Positions 35,325-44,710 of a DNA stretch of 64,000 nucleotides are shown one piece after another (position 1 is the first letter of the stretch; every line of letters begins with the position of its first letter). The position numbers were made by a program, and so were the translations under genes. Origin of the DNA: Aquitalea aquatica (GTDB lineage Bacteria; Pseudomonadota; Gammaproteobacteria; Burkholderiales; Chromobacteriaceae); assembly GCF_013911085.1 (NCBI RefSeq), contig NZ_JACERN010000042.1:62001-126000 (forward strand), read 5' to 3'. The notes under the pieces are model-generated. The model made no database searches. It was given only the letters and a program-made list of their open reading frames with translations, and was not told the DNA's origin.

Positions 35325-35834
35325 ATGGCTAACGAAAGTACACAAAAGAAATTGTCGCGCGTACGTCCGCCGCGCGTACAGATTACCTACGACGTTGAGA
35401 TCGGCGATGCCATCGAGACCAAAGAGTTGCCTTTTGTCATGGGTGTGCTGGGTGACTACGCCGGGCACAGCAAAGAGCCGCTTCCCAAACTGAAAGAGCG
35501 CAAGTTTGTACAAATTGACCGTGACAATTTTGATGAAGTGCTCAAGGGCATGGCGCCGCGCTTGGCAATGAAGGTGGATAACAAGCTGGTCGATGACGAA
35601 AGCCAGTTGGGCATTGAACTGAATTTCCAGAATCTGGCTGATTTTGAACCGCAAAACGTGGCCCGTCAGGTTGAACCCTTGAACAAGTTGCTGGCGGCGC
35701 GCCAGCGTCTGGCGGACCTGCGCAACAAGATGGCTGGCAATGACAAACTGGAAGAGCTGCTGGATGACGTCGTGCGCGATACCGAAAAGCTGCGGCAGAT
35801 CAGTCAGGGTAAGAATGACAAGGCGGGTGAATAA
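35325..35834 (+). CDS. tssB: T6SS contractile sheath small subunit TssB
   Basis: A 169-residue protein that forms the contractile sheath with TssC. Family motifs are RVRPPRVQITYDVEIGDA, ELPFVMGVLGDY and FVQIDRDNFDEVL. GGGGAG at 35314-35319 lies 5 bases before the ATG at 35325 and only 2 before the ATG at 35322, so 35325 is chosen. It begins the sheath/tube block tssB-tssC-hcp, with tssC only 3 bases downstream. Confidence 0.95.
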   Translation: MANESTQKKLSRVRPPRVQITYDVEIGDAIETKELPFVMGVLGDYAGHSKEPLPKLKERKFVQIDRDNFDEVLKGMAPRLAMKVDNKLVDDESQLGIELNFQNLADFEPQNVARQVEPLNKLLAARQRLADLRNKMAGNDKLEELLDDVVRDTEKLRQISQGKNDKAGE

Positions 35835-35837
35835 GCG

Positions 35838-37322
35838 ATGAACGCGGAACAACAGCTGAATACTATCGAGCCGACTGCTGCAGCGAATACTTCCAGCCTG
35901 CTGGAAAGCATCATCGAGCAGAGCCATGTTGCCACCAATGACAGCGAAAAAGGCCATGCCCGGGATTTGATTTCGGAGTTGGCCGAACAGGTGCTGGAAG
36001 GCAGTGTGACCATTTCTCGTGATTTGAGCGCCAGCCTGGATGCCCGAATCGCCGAAATCGATGCCCTGATTTCCGACCAGCTCAATACCATCATGCACCA
36101 GCCCGATTTTCAGAAGCTGGAGGCCTCCTGGCGTGGTCTTAACTATCTGATCAAAGAGTCAGAAACCAGCACCATGCTGAAGATCAAGGTGCTCAATGTT
36201 TCCAAGAAGGATCTGGTCAAGGATTTCAAATCGGCAGCCGAGTTTGACCAGAGCGCACTGTTCAAGAAAATCTACGAAGAAGAATACGGTACTTTCGGTG
36301 GCGCTCCTTATGCAGCCTTGGTGGGGGATTATGAATTTACCCGCCATCCGGAAGACTTTTACCTGCTGGATGAACTGTCCCATGTGGCTGCTGCGGCCCA
36401 TGCTCCGTTGATTTCCGCTGCTGCGCCCGGTCTTTTCGGTCTGGAAACCTTTGCCGACATCGGCAAACCGCGAGATCTTGCCAAAATATTTGATACCGTT
36501 GAATATGCCAAATGGAAGTCATTCCGTGAGTCTGAGGATTCGCGCTATGTCGGTTTGGTATTGCCGCATGTGCTGGGGCGCTTGCCGTATGGCCGTGACA
36601 ATGTTCCGGTTGAAGACTTTGATTTTGAAGAAAATGTCGACGGCAGCAATCATGGCAAGTACCTGTGGACCAATGCGTCTTATGCCTATGCTGCGCGGTT
36701 GACTGATGCGTTTGCTCAGTTCGGCTGGCTGGCGGCCATTCGCGGGGTTGAGGGGGGTGGTTTGGTAGAGGGTTTGCCGGCACATACCTTTAAAACTGAT
36801 AACGGCGAGGTGGCGTTGAAGTGCCCGACCGAGGTGGCGATTACCGATCGCACCGAGAAGCTGTTGTCGGATCTGGGACTGATTTCATTGGTTCACTGCA
36901 AGAACACGGATTATGCCGCTTTCTTTGCTGGCCAGTCGGTGCAGAAAGCCAAGACATACAACACGGATGCTGCCAATGCCAACGCCAGATTGTCGACCCA
37001 GCTGCCGTACATCTTTGCGGTATCGCGCATCGCGCACTACATGAAGTCCATCATGCGCGACAAGATCGGCAGTTTTGCTTCCCGTCAGAATGTGCAGGAC
37101 TACCTTAATACTTGGCTGGCGCAGTACGTATTGCTGGATGACTCGGCCAGCCAGGAAGCCAAGGCGAAATATCCTTTGCGCGAGGCTCGGGTGGATGTGG
37201 TGGAAGTGCCGGGCAAGCCTGGAGTTTACCGTGCAGCTGCCTTTTTGCGTCCGCACTTCCAGCTTGATGAGTTGACCATTTCGTTGCGACTGGTGGCGGA
37301 ACTGCCGCAGCCCGCAGCTTAA
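35838..37322 (+). CDS. tssC: T6SS contractile sheath large subunit TssC
   Basis: A 494-residue protein, normal length. Hallmarks are PDFQKLEASWRGLNYLI, the ALVGDYEF region, FENVDGSNHGKYLWTNASYAYA-like segment at about 255-280 (here EENVDGSNHGKYLWTNASYA), and the C-terminal LRPHFQLDELTISLRLVAELP. It assembles with TssB into the sheath whose contraction drives the Hcp tube. The sheath-recycling ATPase TssH (ClpV) is not encoded in this window. Confidence 0.96.
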   Translation: MNAEQQLNTIEPTAAANTSSLLESIIEQSHVATNDSEKGHARDLISELAEQVLEGSVTISRDLSASLDARIAEIDALISDQLNTIMHQPDFQKLEASWRGLNYLIKESETSTMLKIKVLNVSKKDLVKDFKSAAEFDQSALFKKIYEEEYGTFGGAPYAALVGDYEFTRHPEDFYLLDELSHVAAAAHAPLISAAAPGLFGLETFADIGKPRDLAKIFDTVEYAKWKSFRESEDSRYVGLVLPHVLGRLPYGRDNVPVEDFDFEENVDGSNHGKYLWTNASYAYAARLTDAFAQFGWLAAIRGVEGGGLVEGLPAHTFKTDNGEVALKCPTEVAITDRTEKLLSDLGLISLVHCKNTDYAAFFAGQSVQKAKTYNTDAANANARLSTQLPYIFAVSRIAHYMKSIMRDKIGSFASRQNVQDYLNTWLAQYVLLDDSASQEAKAKYPLREARVDVVEVPGKPGVYRAAAFLRPHFQLDELTISLRLVAELPQPAA

Positions 37323-37377
37323 TTGGTGATTGTGGAGGGTGTCCTCCGTTTTGTTCTTGCTTTAAGGAGAAGTAATA

Positions 37378-37875
37378 ATGGCTTTTGATGCATTCCTGAA
37401 AATTGATGGTATTCCTGGTGAAAGTACTGACGACAAGCATAAAGACTGGATCGAAATCCTGTCCTTCGCCCATGCTCTGGAACAGCCGGCACAGTCCACT
37501 GCCAGCTCGGCCGGTGGTGCTACTGCCGAGCGTGTAAACCATGCTCCCTATCAGATCACCCACTTTCTGGACAAGGCCAGCCCGAAGATTTACGAGGCTT
37601 GCTGCACTGGTAAGCACATCAAGGAAGTTGTGATTGAACTGTGCCGTGCTGGTGGAGACAAGGTGAAATACATGGAAATCAAGATGGAACAAGTCCTGAT
37701 TTCCAAAGTTGAGCCGACTGGTTCTGCAAATGATGCCGGCTTCCCCAGCGAGAAGGTGAGCTTCTCTTATGGCAAGATCAAGTGGACCTACACCCAGCAG
37801 AAACGTGCTGACGGTACTGGCGGCGGCAATGTAAGCGCCGGCTGGGATCTGACCAGCAACAAGACTATCGCCTGA
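37378..37875 (+). CDS. hcp: T6SS tube protein Hcp (TssD)
   Basis: A 165-residue protein forming the hexameric inner tube. It begins MAFDAFLKIDGIPGESTDD and contains the KHKDWIEILSF motif of the Hcp1 family. AAGGAG precedes the ATG at 37378, the strongest ribosome binding site of the cluster, and a hairpin follows the gene, which fits its usual high expression. No VgrG or PAAR gene lies next to it, so the spike proteins come from elsewhere. Confidence 0.96.
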   Translation: MAFDAFLKIDGIPGESTDDKHKDWIEILSFAHALEQPAQSTASSAGGATAERVNHAPYQITHFLDKASPKIYEACCTGKHIKEVVIELCRAGGDKVKYMEIKMEQVLISKVEPTGSANDAGFPSEKVSFSYGKIKWTYTQQKRADGTGGGNVSAGWDLTSNKTIA

Positions 37876-37896
37876 TTCCTGTGAATTGAGCATAGC

Positions 37897-37924
37897 GCCC
37901 GCTCCGTCCGGAGCGGGCTGTTTT
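37897..37924 (+). terminator. Hairpin terminator after hcp
   Basis: GCCCGCTCC and GGAGCGGGC form a 9-base-pair stem with loop GTCC, followed by TGTTTT. The next gene follows at once, so this is probably a partial terminator. Confidence 0.75.
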
Positions 37925-37946
37925 CCGCTTTTCTCGGATGTTTGTC

Positions 37947-38381
37947 ATGAAGCAATTGTTGTTAGCCTGCCTGTTTTCCTCACTATTGGCTGGATGTGCC
38001 AATACGTCTCATCCGGTGGATCCTGTAGCCGTTGCTGCAGCCCAAAAAATGGCTGCTGAGCGTGCTGCACTGGAAAAGAAGATTGATGCCAATATGGCAA
38101 TTGATTCGAATTTCATCCCCTTCGACAAGATGAGCCCCAAGCTGGATCCGGTAGGGCAGGGACAGCTGTTGCGTTTGCTGCCGCAATTGAAAGCCAGCAA
38201 GGCCATTGCCATTCGTGGCCATTGTTATCGTGGTGATGTCGGCAATGCCAAAGCAGCGGCCCAGGCGCGCGCCATTGAAGTGAAAGATTTCCTGGTGGGA
38301 ACCGGGGTGCTGGAAAGCAAAATTTCCATCCGTTTCGATACCGAGCGCAAGACGCACGGAGTGCAGCTGATTTTCAAATAA
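37947..38381 (+). CDS. OmpA-like lipoprotein of the T6SS locus
   Basis: A 144-residue lipoprotein with signal peptide and lipobox (SSLLAGC). A short coiled-coil-like segment (AAQKMAAERAALEKKIDANM) is followed by an OmpA-like domain: FIPFDKMSPKLDPVGQGQLLRLLPQL, then AIRGHCYRGDVGNAKAAAQARAIEVKDFLV. The usual peptidoglycan-binding NxxL/AxxR signature is weak (NAKAAAQARA), so binding is uncertain. TssL here lacks a peptidoglycan-binding domain, and this protein may supply that function, as the OmpA-like TagN-type proteins do in other T6SS. The ATG at 37947 gives the best signal peptide; 37938 is an in-frame alternative. Confidence 0.75.
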   Translation: MKQLLLACLFSSLLAGCANTSHPVDPVAVAAAQKMAAERAALEKKIDANMAIDSNFIPFDKMSPKLDPVGQGQLLRLLPQLKASKAIAIRGHCYRGDVGNAKAAAQARAIEVKDFLVGTGVLESKISIRFDTERKTHGVQLIFK

Positions 38382-38425
38382 TCGGCTTGCTTGCTGCTGT
38401 CTTGCGGACATGTGGCTAGTTCAGC

Positions 38426-38454
38426 AGCGGCTTGCTGCCAGTTAGCAAGCTGCT
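38426..38454. terminator. Hairpin between convergent lipoprotein and response-regulator genes
   Basis: AGCGGCTTGCT pairs with AGCAAGCTGCT (one G/T) around a 7-base loop. No T run follows on either strand, so termination is uncertain. Confidence 0.4.
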
Positions 38455-40927
38455 ATGTAGGTTTGGTTTTGTTGCGTCGCGGGGCTGTCCTTGTCTTGTG
38501 GCAGCTTGTCGTGGTGGTTTCTCCGGCAAAGTACTGCTGCAGATAGTCTTCCAAGGCCGTGGCATTCAGTGGCCGTGAGTAGAAATAGCCCTGGAAGGTG
38601 TCACAGCCGTTTTCGCGTAGAAAGGCGACTTGTTCGATCAGCTCGACGCCTTCGGCAGTGATACCCAGCATCAGGCTTTTGGCTAGCATGATGATGGCCT
38701 TGCATACGGCGGAGTCCTGGCTGAGTGTCGGTGTGTTGCAAATGAAGGAACGGTCTATTTTCAGCCGGTCGACTGCCAGATCTTTCAGCACCGCCATGGA
38801 CGAATAGCCGGTGCCGAAGTCGTCGATGGCGACCGATACGCCTACTGCTTTCAGTTCTTTTAGTATGCGTTTGCTGTCTTCCAGTGACTGCAGCACACTT
38901 TCGGTGATTTCTAGTTCCAGCAGGTGGGGTGGCAGGCCGGAATCCTCCAGCACGGCGGCCACTCGCTGGCGAAAATCCGCTTCGACAAACTGCATGACCG
39001 ACACATTGACTGCCACCTTGAGCGGATAGTGAAAGGTGGTGTTCCAGCGCTGTGCTTCGAGGCAGGCCTGTTGCAGCACCCAACTACCGATTTCCTGAAT
39101 CAGCCCGCATTCCTCAGCCACCGGAATGAAATGGGCTGGTGGAATGTCTTGTTCGCCATCCCGCCAGCGCAGCAGGGCTTCGAAGCCGATCAGCACGCTG
39201 TCCTCAACCCGGATCAGTGGCTGGTAGTGCAGCTGGAAGCGTTGCTCCTTCACCGCCTGGCGCAGGCGCTGTTCCAGCCGTAGCCGTTCGTGCACTTTTT
39301 CAGCCATTGATTCATCAAAAGTGCAATAGCGCCGCTTGCCGGATTCCTTGGCCTCATACATGGCGCTGTCGGCTGCGCTGAGCAGCTTTTCTGCTGTGCG
39401 GCCATGCTGCGGGTACATGGCAATGCCGATACTGCAGGTGACCACGATGGTTTCATCGCGGGCTTGCATTGGCTGCTCCAGCTTTTCCAGCAAGCGCCCG
39501 GCAATCGCCGTGCAGTCTTCTTCGCTGCTGTGTGGGCAGATGATGAAGAACTCGTCACCCCCAAAACGTACCGGAATGTCGGAGCGGCGTATGGTTTCGC
39601 GGATGCGTTGCGCCACCACTTTCAGCAACTGGTCGCCGGTGGCGTGTCCCAGCCCGTCATTGATAAGTTTGAAACCATCCAGATCGATGAACAGCAGGCC
39701 CATGCGGCTACCGTTCAGCTCTGCCCGCTGCAGTTCGATGGCCAGCTGTTCGTTCAGCAGATAGCGATTGCCAAGGTCGGTCAGTGCGTCATGAAAGGCC
39801 ATGCGGTTGAGCTCGATTTCGGCCTTCTTGATGGAGCTGACATCGGTGCAGCCGATGATGTAGTGCGAGGGGAATTCATTGTCGTAAGACACCAGGCAGA
39901 TGTGTTCCCAGGCGGGGAACTGCTCGCCATTTTTGCGCTTGCACATGACTTCGCCATGCCACCCTACCTCTTTCATCTGGCTGATGCTGTGGTAAAAGTC
40001 TGGCGTGTGCTTTTTGACATGCAGCAGTTCGTCGATGTCTTGTCCCAGTATTTCCAGCAGGGAAAAACCGGTCATGCGCAAGAATGCCGGATTGGCGGAT
40101 TTCACCAGCAGCTCGGCATCGATCACCACAATCCCCTCGGCGGTGGACTGGAACACCGCACCGGCTTGCTGCAGCAGCTGTTCGGATTTGATACGTTCGC
40201 TGATGTCACGCAACACACCGATTTGCTTGGCGCTTTCCTGCCATTGTGGCTCGTACTCCTGTACCGACATTTCCACCCATACCGATTCGCCATCGTCCGG
40301 GGTGATGGTGGTGATCATGTCGACGCGGCCGCGATCTTTCAGTAATTGGTTCAGCCGGGTCTGGTCGGCGTGTTCCAGCAAACGCATGAACGGCGGCGCG
40401 CTTTCCTGGCGTGGCTCCATGGCCAGGCCGGTGATTTTGCCGAAGTAGCCCTGGCCGGTAAACAGCGATTGTTGTTGATCCCATTCCCAGATTCCCAGCT
40501 GGGCGGTTTCCACTGCCAGCATCAGCAGTTTTTGCTGCTTGTGTACTTCGAGCTCGGCCGTGCGGCAGGCCAGCGCCATGCGGATGGTGGCGTTCAGTTC
40601 GCGTAGCTCGAAGGGTTTGAGCAGATAGCCGTATGGCGCACTTTTTTCGGCCTGCTGCAGAATGTTTTCTTCGGCAAAAGCGGTCAGATACACCACGGGG
40701 ATGTCCAGTTGCTGGCGGATGATCAGTGCAGCCTCGGTGCCGGGCATGCCGCCCTCCAGATGGATATCCATCAGGATAAGGTCGGGCCGTAGTTCGCTGG
40801 CGCTGCGGATGGCTTCTTCGCCGGAGGCGCAGTTGGCGACAACCTCAAAGCCCAGGCTTTGCAAGGCAATTTTCAGATCCAGCGCCACGATGCGCTCGTC
40901 TTCTACGATCTGGATGCGGTGGGCCAT
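38453..40927 (-). CDS. Response regulator with REC-PAS-PAS-GGDEF-EAL architecture
   Basis: An 824-residue cytoplasmic protein. Residues 1-120 are a receiver domain (phospho-acceptor D54 in LMDIHLEGG, T82, K104), then two PAS domains (about 135-250 and 250-370), a GGDEF domain (GGDEF at 456-460 with an RRSD inhibitory I-site at 447-450) and an EAL domain (EALLRW near 583, IDDFGTGYSS, EGVE). All c-di-GMP synthesis and degradation residues look intact, so it may be bifunctional, with phosphorylation choosing the activity. It starts 2 bases after the stop of the sensor kinase gene, its obvious partner. Confidence 0.93.
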   Translation of the reverse strand: MAHRIQIVEDERIVALDLKIALQSLGFEVVANCASGEEAIRSASELRPDLILMDIHLEGGMPGTEAALIIRQQLDIPVVYLTAFAEENILQQAEKSAPYGYLLKPFELRELNATIRMALACRTAELEVHKQQKLLMLAVETAQLGIWEWDQQQSLFTGQGYFGKITGLAMEPRQESAPPFMRLLEHADQTRLNQLLKDRGRVDMITTITPDDGESVWVEMSVQEYEPQWQESAKQIGVLRDISERIKSEQLLQQAGAVFQSTAEGIVVIDAELLVKSANPAFLRMTGFSLLEILGQDIDELLHVKKHTPDFYHSISQMKEVGWHGEVMCKRKNGEQFPAWEHICLVSYDNEFPSHYIIGCTDVSSIKKAEIELNRMAFHDALTDLGNRYLLNEQLAIELQRAELNGSRMGLLFIDLDGFKLINDGLGHATGDQLLKVVAQRIRETIRRSDIPVRFGGDEFFIICPHSSEEDCTAIAGRLLEKLEQPMQARDETIVVTCSIGIAMYPQHGRTAEKLLSAADSAMYEAKESGKRRYCTFDESMAEKVHERLRLEQRLRQAVKEQRFQLHYQPLIRVEDSVLIGFEALLRWRDGEQDIPPAHFIPVAEECGLIQEIGSWVLQQACLEAQRWNTTFHYPLKVAVNVSVMQFVEADFRQRVAAVLEDSGLPPHLLELEITESVLQSLEDSKRILKELKAVGVSVAIDDFGTGYSSMAVLKDLAVDRLKIDRSFICNTPTLSQDSAVCKAIIMLAKSLMLGITAEGVELIEQVAFLRENGCDTFQGYFYSRPLNATALEDYLQQYFAGETTTTSCHKTRTAPRRNKTKPT

Positions 40928-40929
40928 GC

Positions 40930-42711
40930 TTACTCCCGGATGAGGTCTGGAATGGTCAGGGTGAAGCAGCAGCCCTGGCCTGGTGCCGTCTGCAGCGTGA
41001 GGGTGGCTTTCAATTGCTCGGTCAGCATGGGTAGTAACTGAAAGCCCAGGGTAGTGGTGCTGCCCAGCGTCACGCCGGGCGGGCAGCCCTGGCCATTGTC
41101 GTAAATCTGCAGCACGACAGTAGCGGCACTGAGCATGTGAATTTCCACCTTGCCGGGGCTGCCGGGCGTGAAGGCGTGCTTGCAGGCATTGACCACGATT
41201 TCGTTGAGAATCAGCCCGAAGGGAATACTGTTTTGTAATTCCAGATAGGCCTCGTTGCCCTCGCGCTGAAAGCTGAAGGCGATATGGCTGCCATAACCGG
41301 TGCTGACGTCGCGGAGCAGATGGATCAGGCGCTCGATATACACCGACATCGGGATACGGGAGAAGTCATTGCGCTCATACAGCAGCTGATGAATCAGTGC
41401 CATCGAGCGCACATGGTTCTGACTGTCCAACAAGGCTTTATTGACTTCGGCGGTGGCATTGCGCGATTGCAGGCTGAGCAGGCTGGATATCACCTGCAGA
41501 TTATTCTTTACCCGGTGATGCACTTCGCCTAGCAGCACGGTCTTTTCTTGCAGCGCTTTTTCCAGGTCCAGCTTGGCGTAATAGCGATCGGAGACATCGG
41601 AAATACAGGCCAGAGTCAGCAGTTCGTCGCCAACCTGCATCGGATTCAGGCCAATCTCGCAGGGGAATTGCGTACCATCTCGGTGCTGGGCAAACAGGGG
41701 TTTGCGATTGGCCATGCCGCGCGCTTCGGGCTGGCGGAAGAAGCCGCTGACATAGCTGCCATGCTGGCTGCGAAAGCCTTCCGGCAACAGTTGGTCCAGC
41801 TTTTCACCCACCAGCTCGTGCCGGCTGTAGCCAAACAGCTGCTCCATGCGGGTGTTGATCAGGCGAATGGTACCGTGCGGGTCCACCATCATCAGCCCGT
41901 CCGGCGTGGACTCCACTACTTCGCGAAAATAGGTTTCGCTGATCTGCAAGGCCTGCTCGTTCTGCTTTCTGGCGGTGATGTCGATGCCAGAGGCGATCAG
42001 GTTGCAGATCTGTCCCGCATCGTCCATGAGTGGGGTCAGCATGAAGTCGATGGTCATGCGGCTATCGTGCTTCATGCGTACCACCACGTCGTAGCGTATG
42101 GTTTCTCCAGTGGTTGCGCGACTGATGGCCTGGCGTAGCCCGGACTGGATGTCCGGGTGGTAATTCCACCAATAGCAGTCCCAGAATGGTTTGCCTTGCA
42201 CGTCGGGCAAATCAAGCCCGGCTTGTTCCAGTGGTGCGCGGTTGGCTTCCAGCAGGACGCCATCGATACTCAGCACGCCGACAAAGGTGAACAGGGCGTC
42301 CAGTACCTTGCGGATACGTTCGCTGCTGCTGCGTATTGCCATTTCCGCCTGTTTTTTCAGCGAGACGTCTTCCACCATGGCGATGATGCCGCAGGCTTTG
42401 CCGTCCTTGTCGAAGCGTGGATGGTAACTGGCATTCCAGTAGGTCATGCGGCCGGAACCTGGTGGTATTTCCTCGCTGGCTTCGAAATCGCATTCGGCCA
42501 CGCCGCTGCACATCACCTTGTGCATGATGGCTTCCAGCGCCGGGCCGGCCAGCGGCAGGATGTCACTGGGCTTGCGGCCAAGATGCTGGCTGGCGGGCAG
42601 GCCATTGGAGTTGGCCAGCCGGCGGTTGATGTGCTGGTAGCACAGCTGACTATCCAGAATCGCAATGCCGATGGGAGAGGTTTCCAGCAAATCCGCGACC
42701 AGTTTTTCCAT
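40930..42711 (-). CDS. Soluble PAS-domain histidine kinase (HisKA_2 type)
   Basis: A 593-residue protein without transmembrane segments. Three PAS domains (about 5-120, 130-250 and 255-385) precede a HisKA_2 dimerisation domain with the motif EVHHRVKNNLQVI (about 396-408) and a HATPase domain (ILNEIVVNACKHAF, YDNGQGCP). The kinase type is common for PAS-containing light, redox or small-molecule sensors. The second PAS (about 130-250) has several tryptophans and an N/C region reminiscent of flavin- or haem-type pockets, but no ligand can be named. It is encoded directly upstream of the GGDEF-EAL response regulator and almost surely phosphorylates its receiver domain. Confidence 0.9.
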   Translation of the reverse strand: MEKLVADLLETSPIGIAILDSQLCYQHINRRLANSNGLPASQHLGRKPSDILPLAGPALEAIMHKVMCSGVAECDFEASEEIPPGSGRMTYWNASYHPRFDKDGKACGIIAMVEDVSLKKQAEMAIRSSSERIRKVLDALFTFVGVLSIDGVLLEANRAPLEQAGLDLPDVQGKPFWDCYWWNYHPDIQSGLRQAISRATTGETIRYDVVVRMKHDSRMTIDFMLTPLMDDAGQICNLIASGIDITARKQNEQALQISETYFREVVESTPDGLMMVDPHGTIRLINTRMEQLFGYSRHELVGEKLDQLLPEGFRSQHGSYVSGFFRQPEARGMANRKPLFAQHRDGTQFPCEIGLNPMQVGDELLTLACISDVSDRYYAKLDLEKALQEKTVLLGEVHHRVKNNLQVISSLLSLQSRNATAEVNKALLDSQNHVRSMALIHQLLYERNDFSRIPMSVYIERLIHLLRDVSTGYGSHIAFSFQREGNEAYLELQNSIPFGLILNEIVVNACKHAFTPGSPGKVEIHMLSAATVVLQIYDNGQGCPPGVTLGSTTTLGFQLLPMLTEQLKATLTLQTAPGQGCCFTLTIPDLIRE

Positions 42712-43054
42712 GCCCTTGTCCCGCTATGCCGTGTATGGCGGCTGAATAGTCATTATGGGTAACGAAAATGAGTATTGAAAGTATTGTATTGGGCATGTGT
42801 GGGTCGATTAATACCGCTATTGCCCACATGGTTTTGTAGAAATAGGCAAAAATCAGGCATACGTACCCAGCCTGGCTGCTGCCTTGTGACCGCTTCCGTA
42901 TCGCGAATTGCTGCTGGCTGGTGCCAACTGCGCTTGCTGCTGTTGCGGTGAGGTAATGGCTGAAAAATTTTCTGGCCGTCTTGAATGATTTTGAATGGGA
43001 GGTGTGGAGTTATTTTAAATGCGACGATTATTTTAATCTGGTTTGAATATATTC

Positions 43055-43101
43055 ATTCGGATTGCCGAATAAATAAACGTATTGGTGTTCGGATTTTCGA
43101 A
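43055..43101. promoter_or_regulatory. Twin palindromic sites upstream of the permease
   Basis: TTCGGATTGCCGAA (43056-43069) and TTCGGATTTTCGAA (43088-43101) match at 12 of 14 positions and start 32 bases apart, about three helical turns. Both are inverted repeats. This arrangement suggests cooperative binding of a dimeric regulator; which one is unknown. Confidence 0.5.
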
Positions 43102-43204
43102 TTAATGCTTTTCTGTGCAAATGGCCATAAAAACCGCGTTGCGCCGAATATATGAACTGGTTAGCATTCACCCGTTGTTAGATCAAAGATTATCAGCGTG
43201 CCGC

Positions 43205-43234
43205 TTGACAGAATATTGTCGCGGCTTTGATAGT
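43205..43234 (+). promoter_or_regulatory. Candidate sigma-70 promoter of the amino-acid permease
   Basis: A consensus TTGACA at 43205-43210 is followed after 18 bases by GATAGT (43229-43234), about 37 bases before the GTG start. Confidence 0.5.
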
Positions 43235-43270
43235 CGCTAATAAATATGTGAAACCAACGGGAAAAACATC

Positions 43271-44668
43271 GTGTCAGAAAATCAAGGTGACAAAAAGCTG
43301 CAGCGCGGGCTTGAGGCACGGCACATCGAGCTGATCGCCCTGGGCGGTACCATCGGTGTCGGGCTATTCATGGGTTCGGCCAGCACGCTTAAGTGGACGG
43401 GGCCTTCGGTATTGCTGGCTTATGCCATTGCCGGCGTATTTATCTTCTTCATCATGCGCACCATGGGCGAGATGCTGCATACCGAACCGGTAGCCGGCTC
43501 GTTTGCTTATTACGCCTATAAATACCTTAGCCCCTACTGGGGTTATCTGACAGCCTGGGCTTACTGGCTGATGTGGATTGCGGTGGGTATTTCCGAGATT
43601 ACCGCCGCCGGGGTTTATGTGCAGTATTGGTTCCCCTCGATGCCACAGTGGGTACCAGCCATTGCCTTTGTCGGCATTCTGGCTGCGTCCAATCTGCTGG
43701 CGGTACGGCTGTATGGCGAGTTCGAGTTCTGGTTCGGCCTGATCAAGATCTCCACCATCGTGGTGATGATTCTGGTGGGGCTGAAGCTGATTCTGGTAGG
43801 TGGTGCAGACATGCCAGCTATCGGCTTTGCCAACCTCACCGCGCATAGTGGTTTCTTTGCCGGTGGCTGGCAGGGCTTCCTGTTTGCCTTGTGCCTGGTG
43901 GTAGCGGCATACCAGGGGGTGGAGTTGGTAGGCATTACTGCGGGTGAGGCCAAGAACCCGCAAGTTACGCTCAAGCGCGCCATCAACAACATCATCTGGC
44001 GCATCCTGATTTTCTATGTCGGTGCCATCTTCGTCATCGTGGCCATCTACCCGTGGAACCAGATTGGCAGCAGCGGCAGCCCCTTCGTGCTGACCTTTGC
44101 CAAGGTGGGCATTGCCGCCGCAGCGGGTGTTATCAACTTCGTGGTGCTGACCGCAGCGCTGTCCGGCTGCAATAGCGGCATCTACAGCTGTGGCCGCATG
44201 CTGTATACCCTGGCGCAGAACAAGCAGTTGCCGTCTTTCCTGGCCAAGGTGTCCAAGGGTGGCGTACCGGTCAATGCAATTTGGGTGACCATTGCCTGTA
44301 TCGGCCTGGGTTCAGCGCTCAACTACATCATCCCGAATCCGGAACGTGTATTCGTATATGTCTACAGTGCCAGCGTGCTGCCGGGCATGGTGCCCTGGTT
44401 TGTGGTGCTGGTGTGTCAGGCGCGCTTCCGTCTGGCACACAGTGACAAGATGGCGGCTCACCCCTTCAAGTCCATCCTGTTCCCCTTCACCAACTGGCTG
44501 ACTATTGCCTTCCTGGTGTGCGTGCTGTTCGGCATGCTGGTGAACCCGGATACCCGCGTATCGCTGTTTGTCGGTAGCGGACTGCTGCTGGCGGTATCGC
44601 TGGTGTACAAGATGTTCAATCTGGGGCGTCATCACCAGCCGGCCACCGTGGTGGTCGAGCGGGATTGA
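43271..44668 (+). CDS. Amino-acid permease (APC superfamily, AAT family)
   Basis: A 465-residue inner-membrane transporter with about 12 helices. [28 protein letters not shown] is the N-terminal signature of the AAT family (ProY, YifK, AnsP, GabP), with the SFAYYAYKY and [11 protein letters not shown] segments further in. It imports an amino acid with protons. Length and N-terminus resemble the YifK/ProY group, but the substrate cannot be set from sequence. GTG at 43271 is the start, with AACGGGA upstream. A terminator follows. Confidence 0.9.
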   Translation: MSENQGDKKLQRGLEARHIELIALGGTIGVGLFMGSASTLKWTGPSVLLAYAIAGVFIFFIMRTMGEMLHTEPVAGSFAYYAYKYLSPYWGYLTAWAYWLMWIAVGISEITAAGVYVQYWFPSMPQWVPAIAFVGILAASNLLAVRLYGEFEFWFGLIKISTIVVMILVGLKLILVGGADMPAIGFANLTAHSGFFAGGWQGFLFALCLVVAAYQGVELVGITAGEAKNPQVTLKRAINNIIWRILIFYVGAIFVIVAIYPWNQIGSSGSPFVLTFAKVGIAAAAGVINFVVLTAALSGCNSGIYSCGRMLYTLAQNKQLPSFLAKVSKGGVPVNAIWVTIACIGLGSALNYIIPNPERVFVYVYSASVLPGMVPWFVVLVCQARFRLAHSDKMAAHPFKSILFPFTNWLTIAFLVCVLFGMLVNPDTRVSLFVGSGLLLAVSLVYKMFNLGRHHQPATVVVERD

Positions 44669-44710
44669 GTCATGGTTGCGGCATGCGCTAGCGTGCCGAT
44701 GCAAGCAGCA

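Larger units (their letters stand above)
42712..43270. other. 559-base AT-rich intergenic region
   Basis: No gene is supported. The region lies between the divergent histidine kinase and amino-acid permease genes and must carry both promoters. The part after about 43000 is much richer in A/T than the flanks and holds the perfect palindrome GAATATATTC (43045-43054), two similar palindromes (43055-43101) and a sigma-70-like promoter (43205-43234). Confidence 0.6.
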
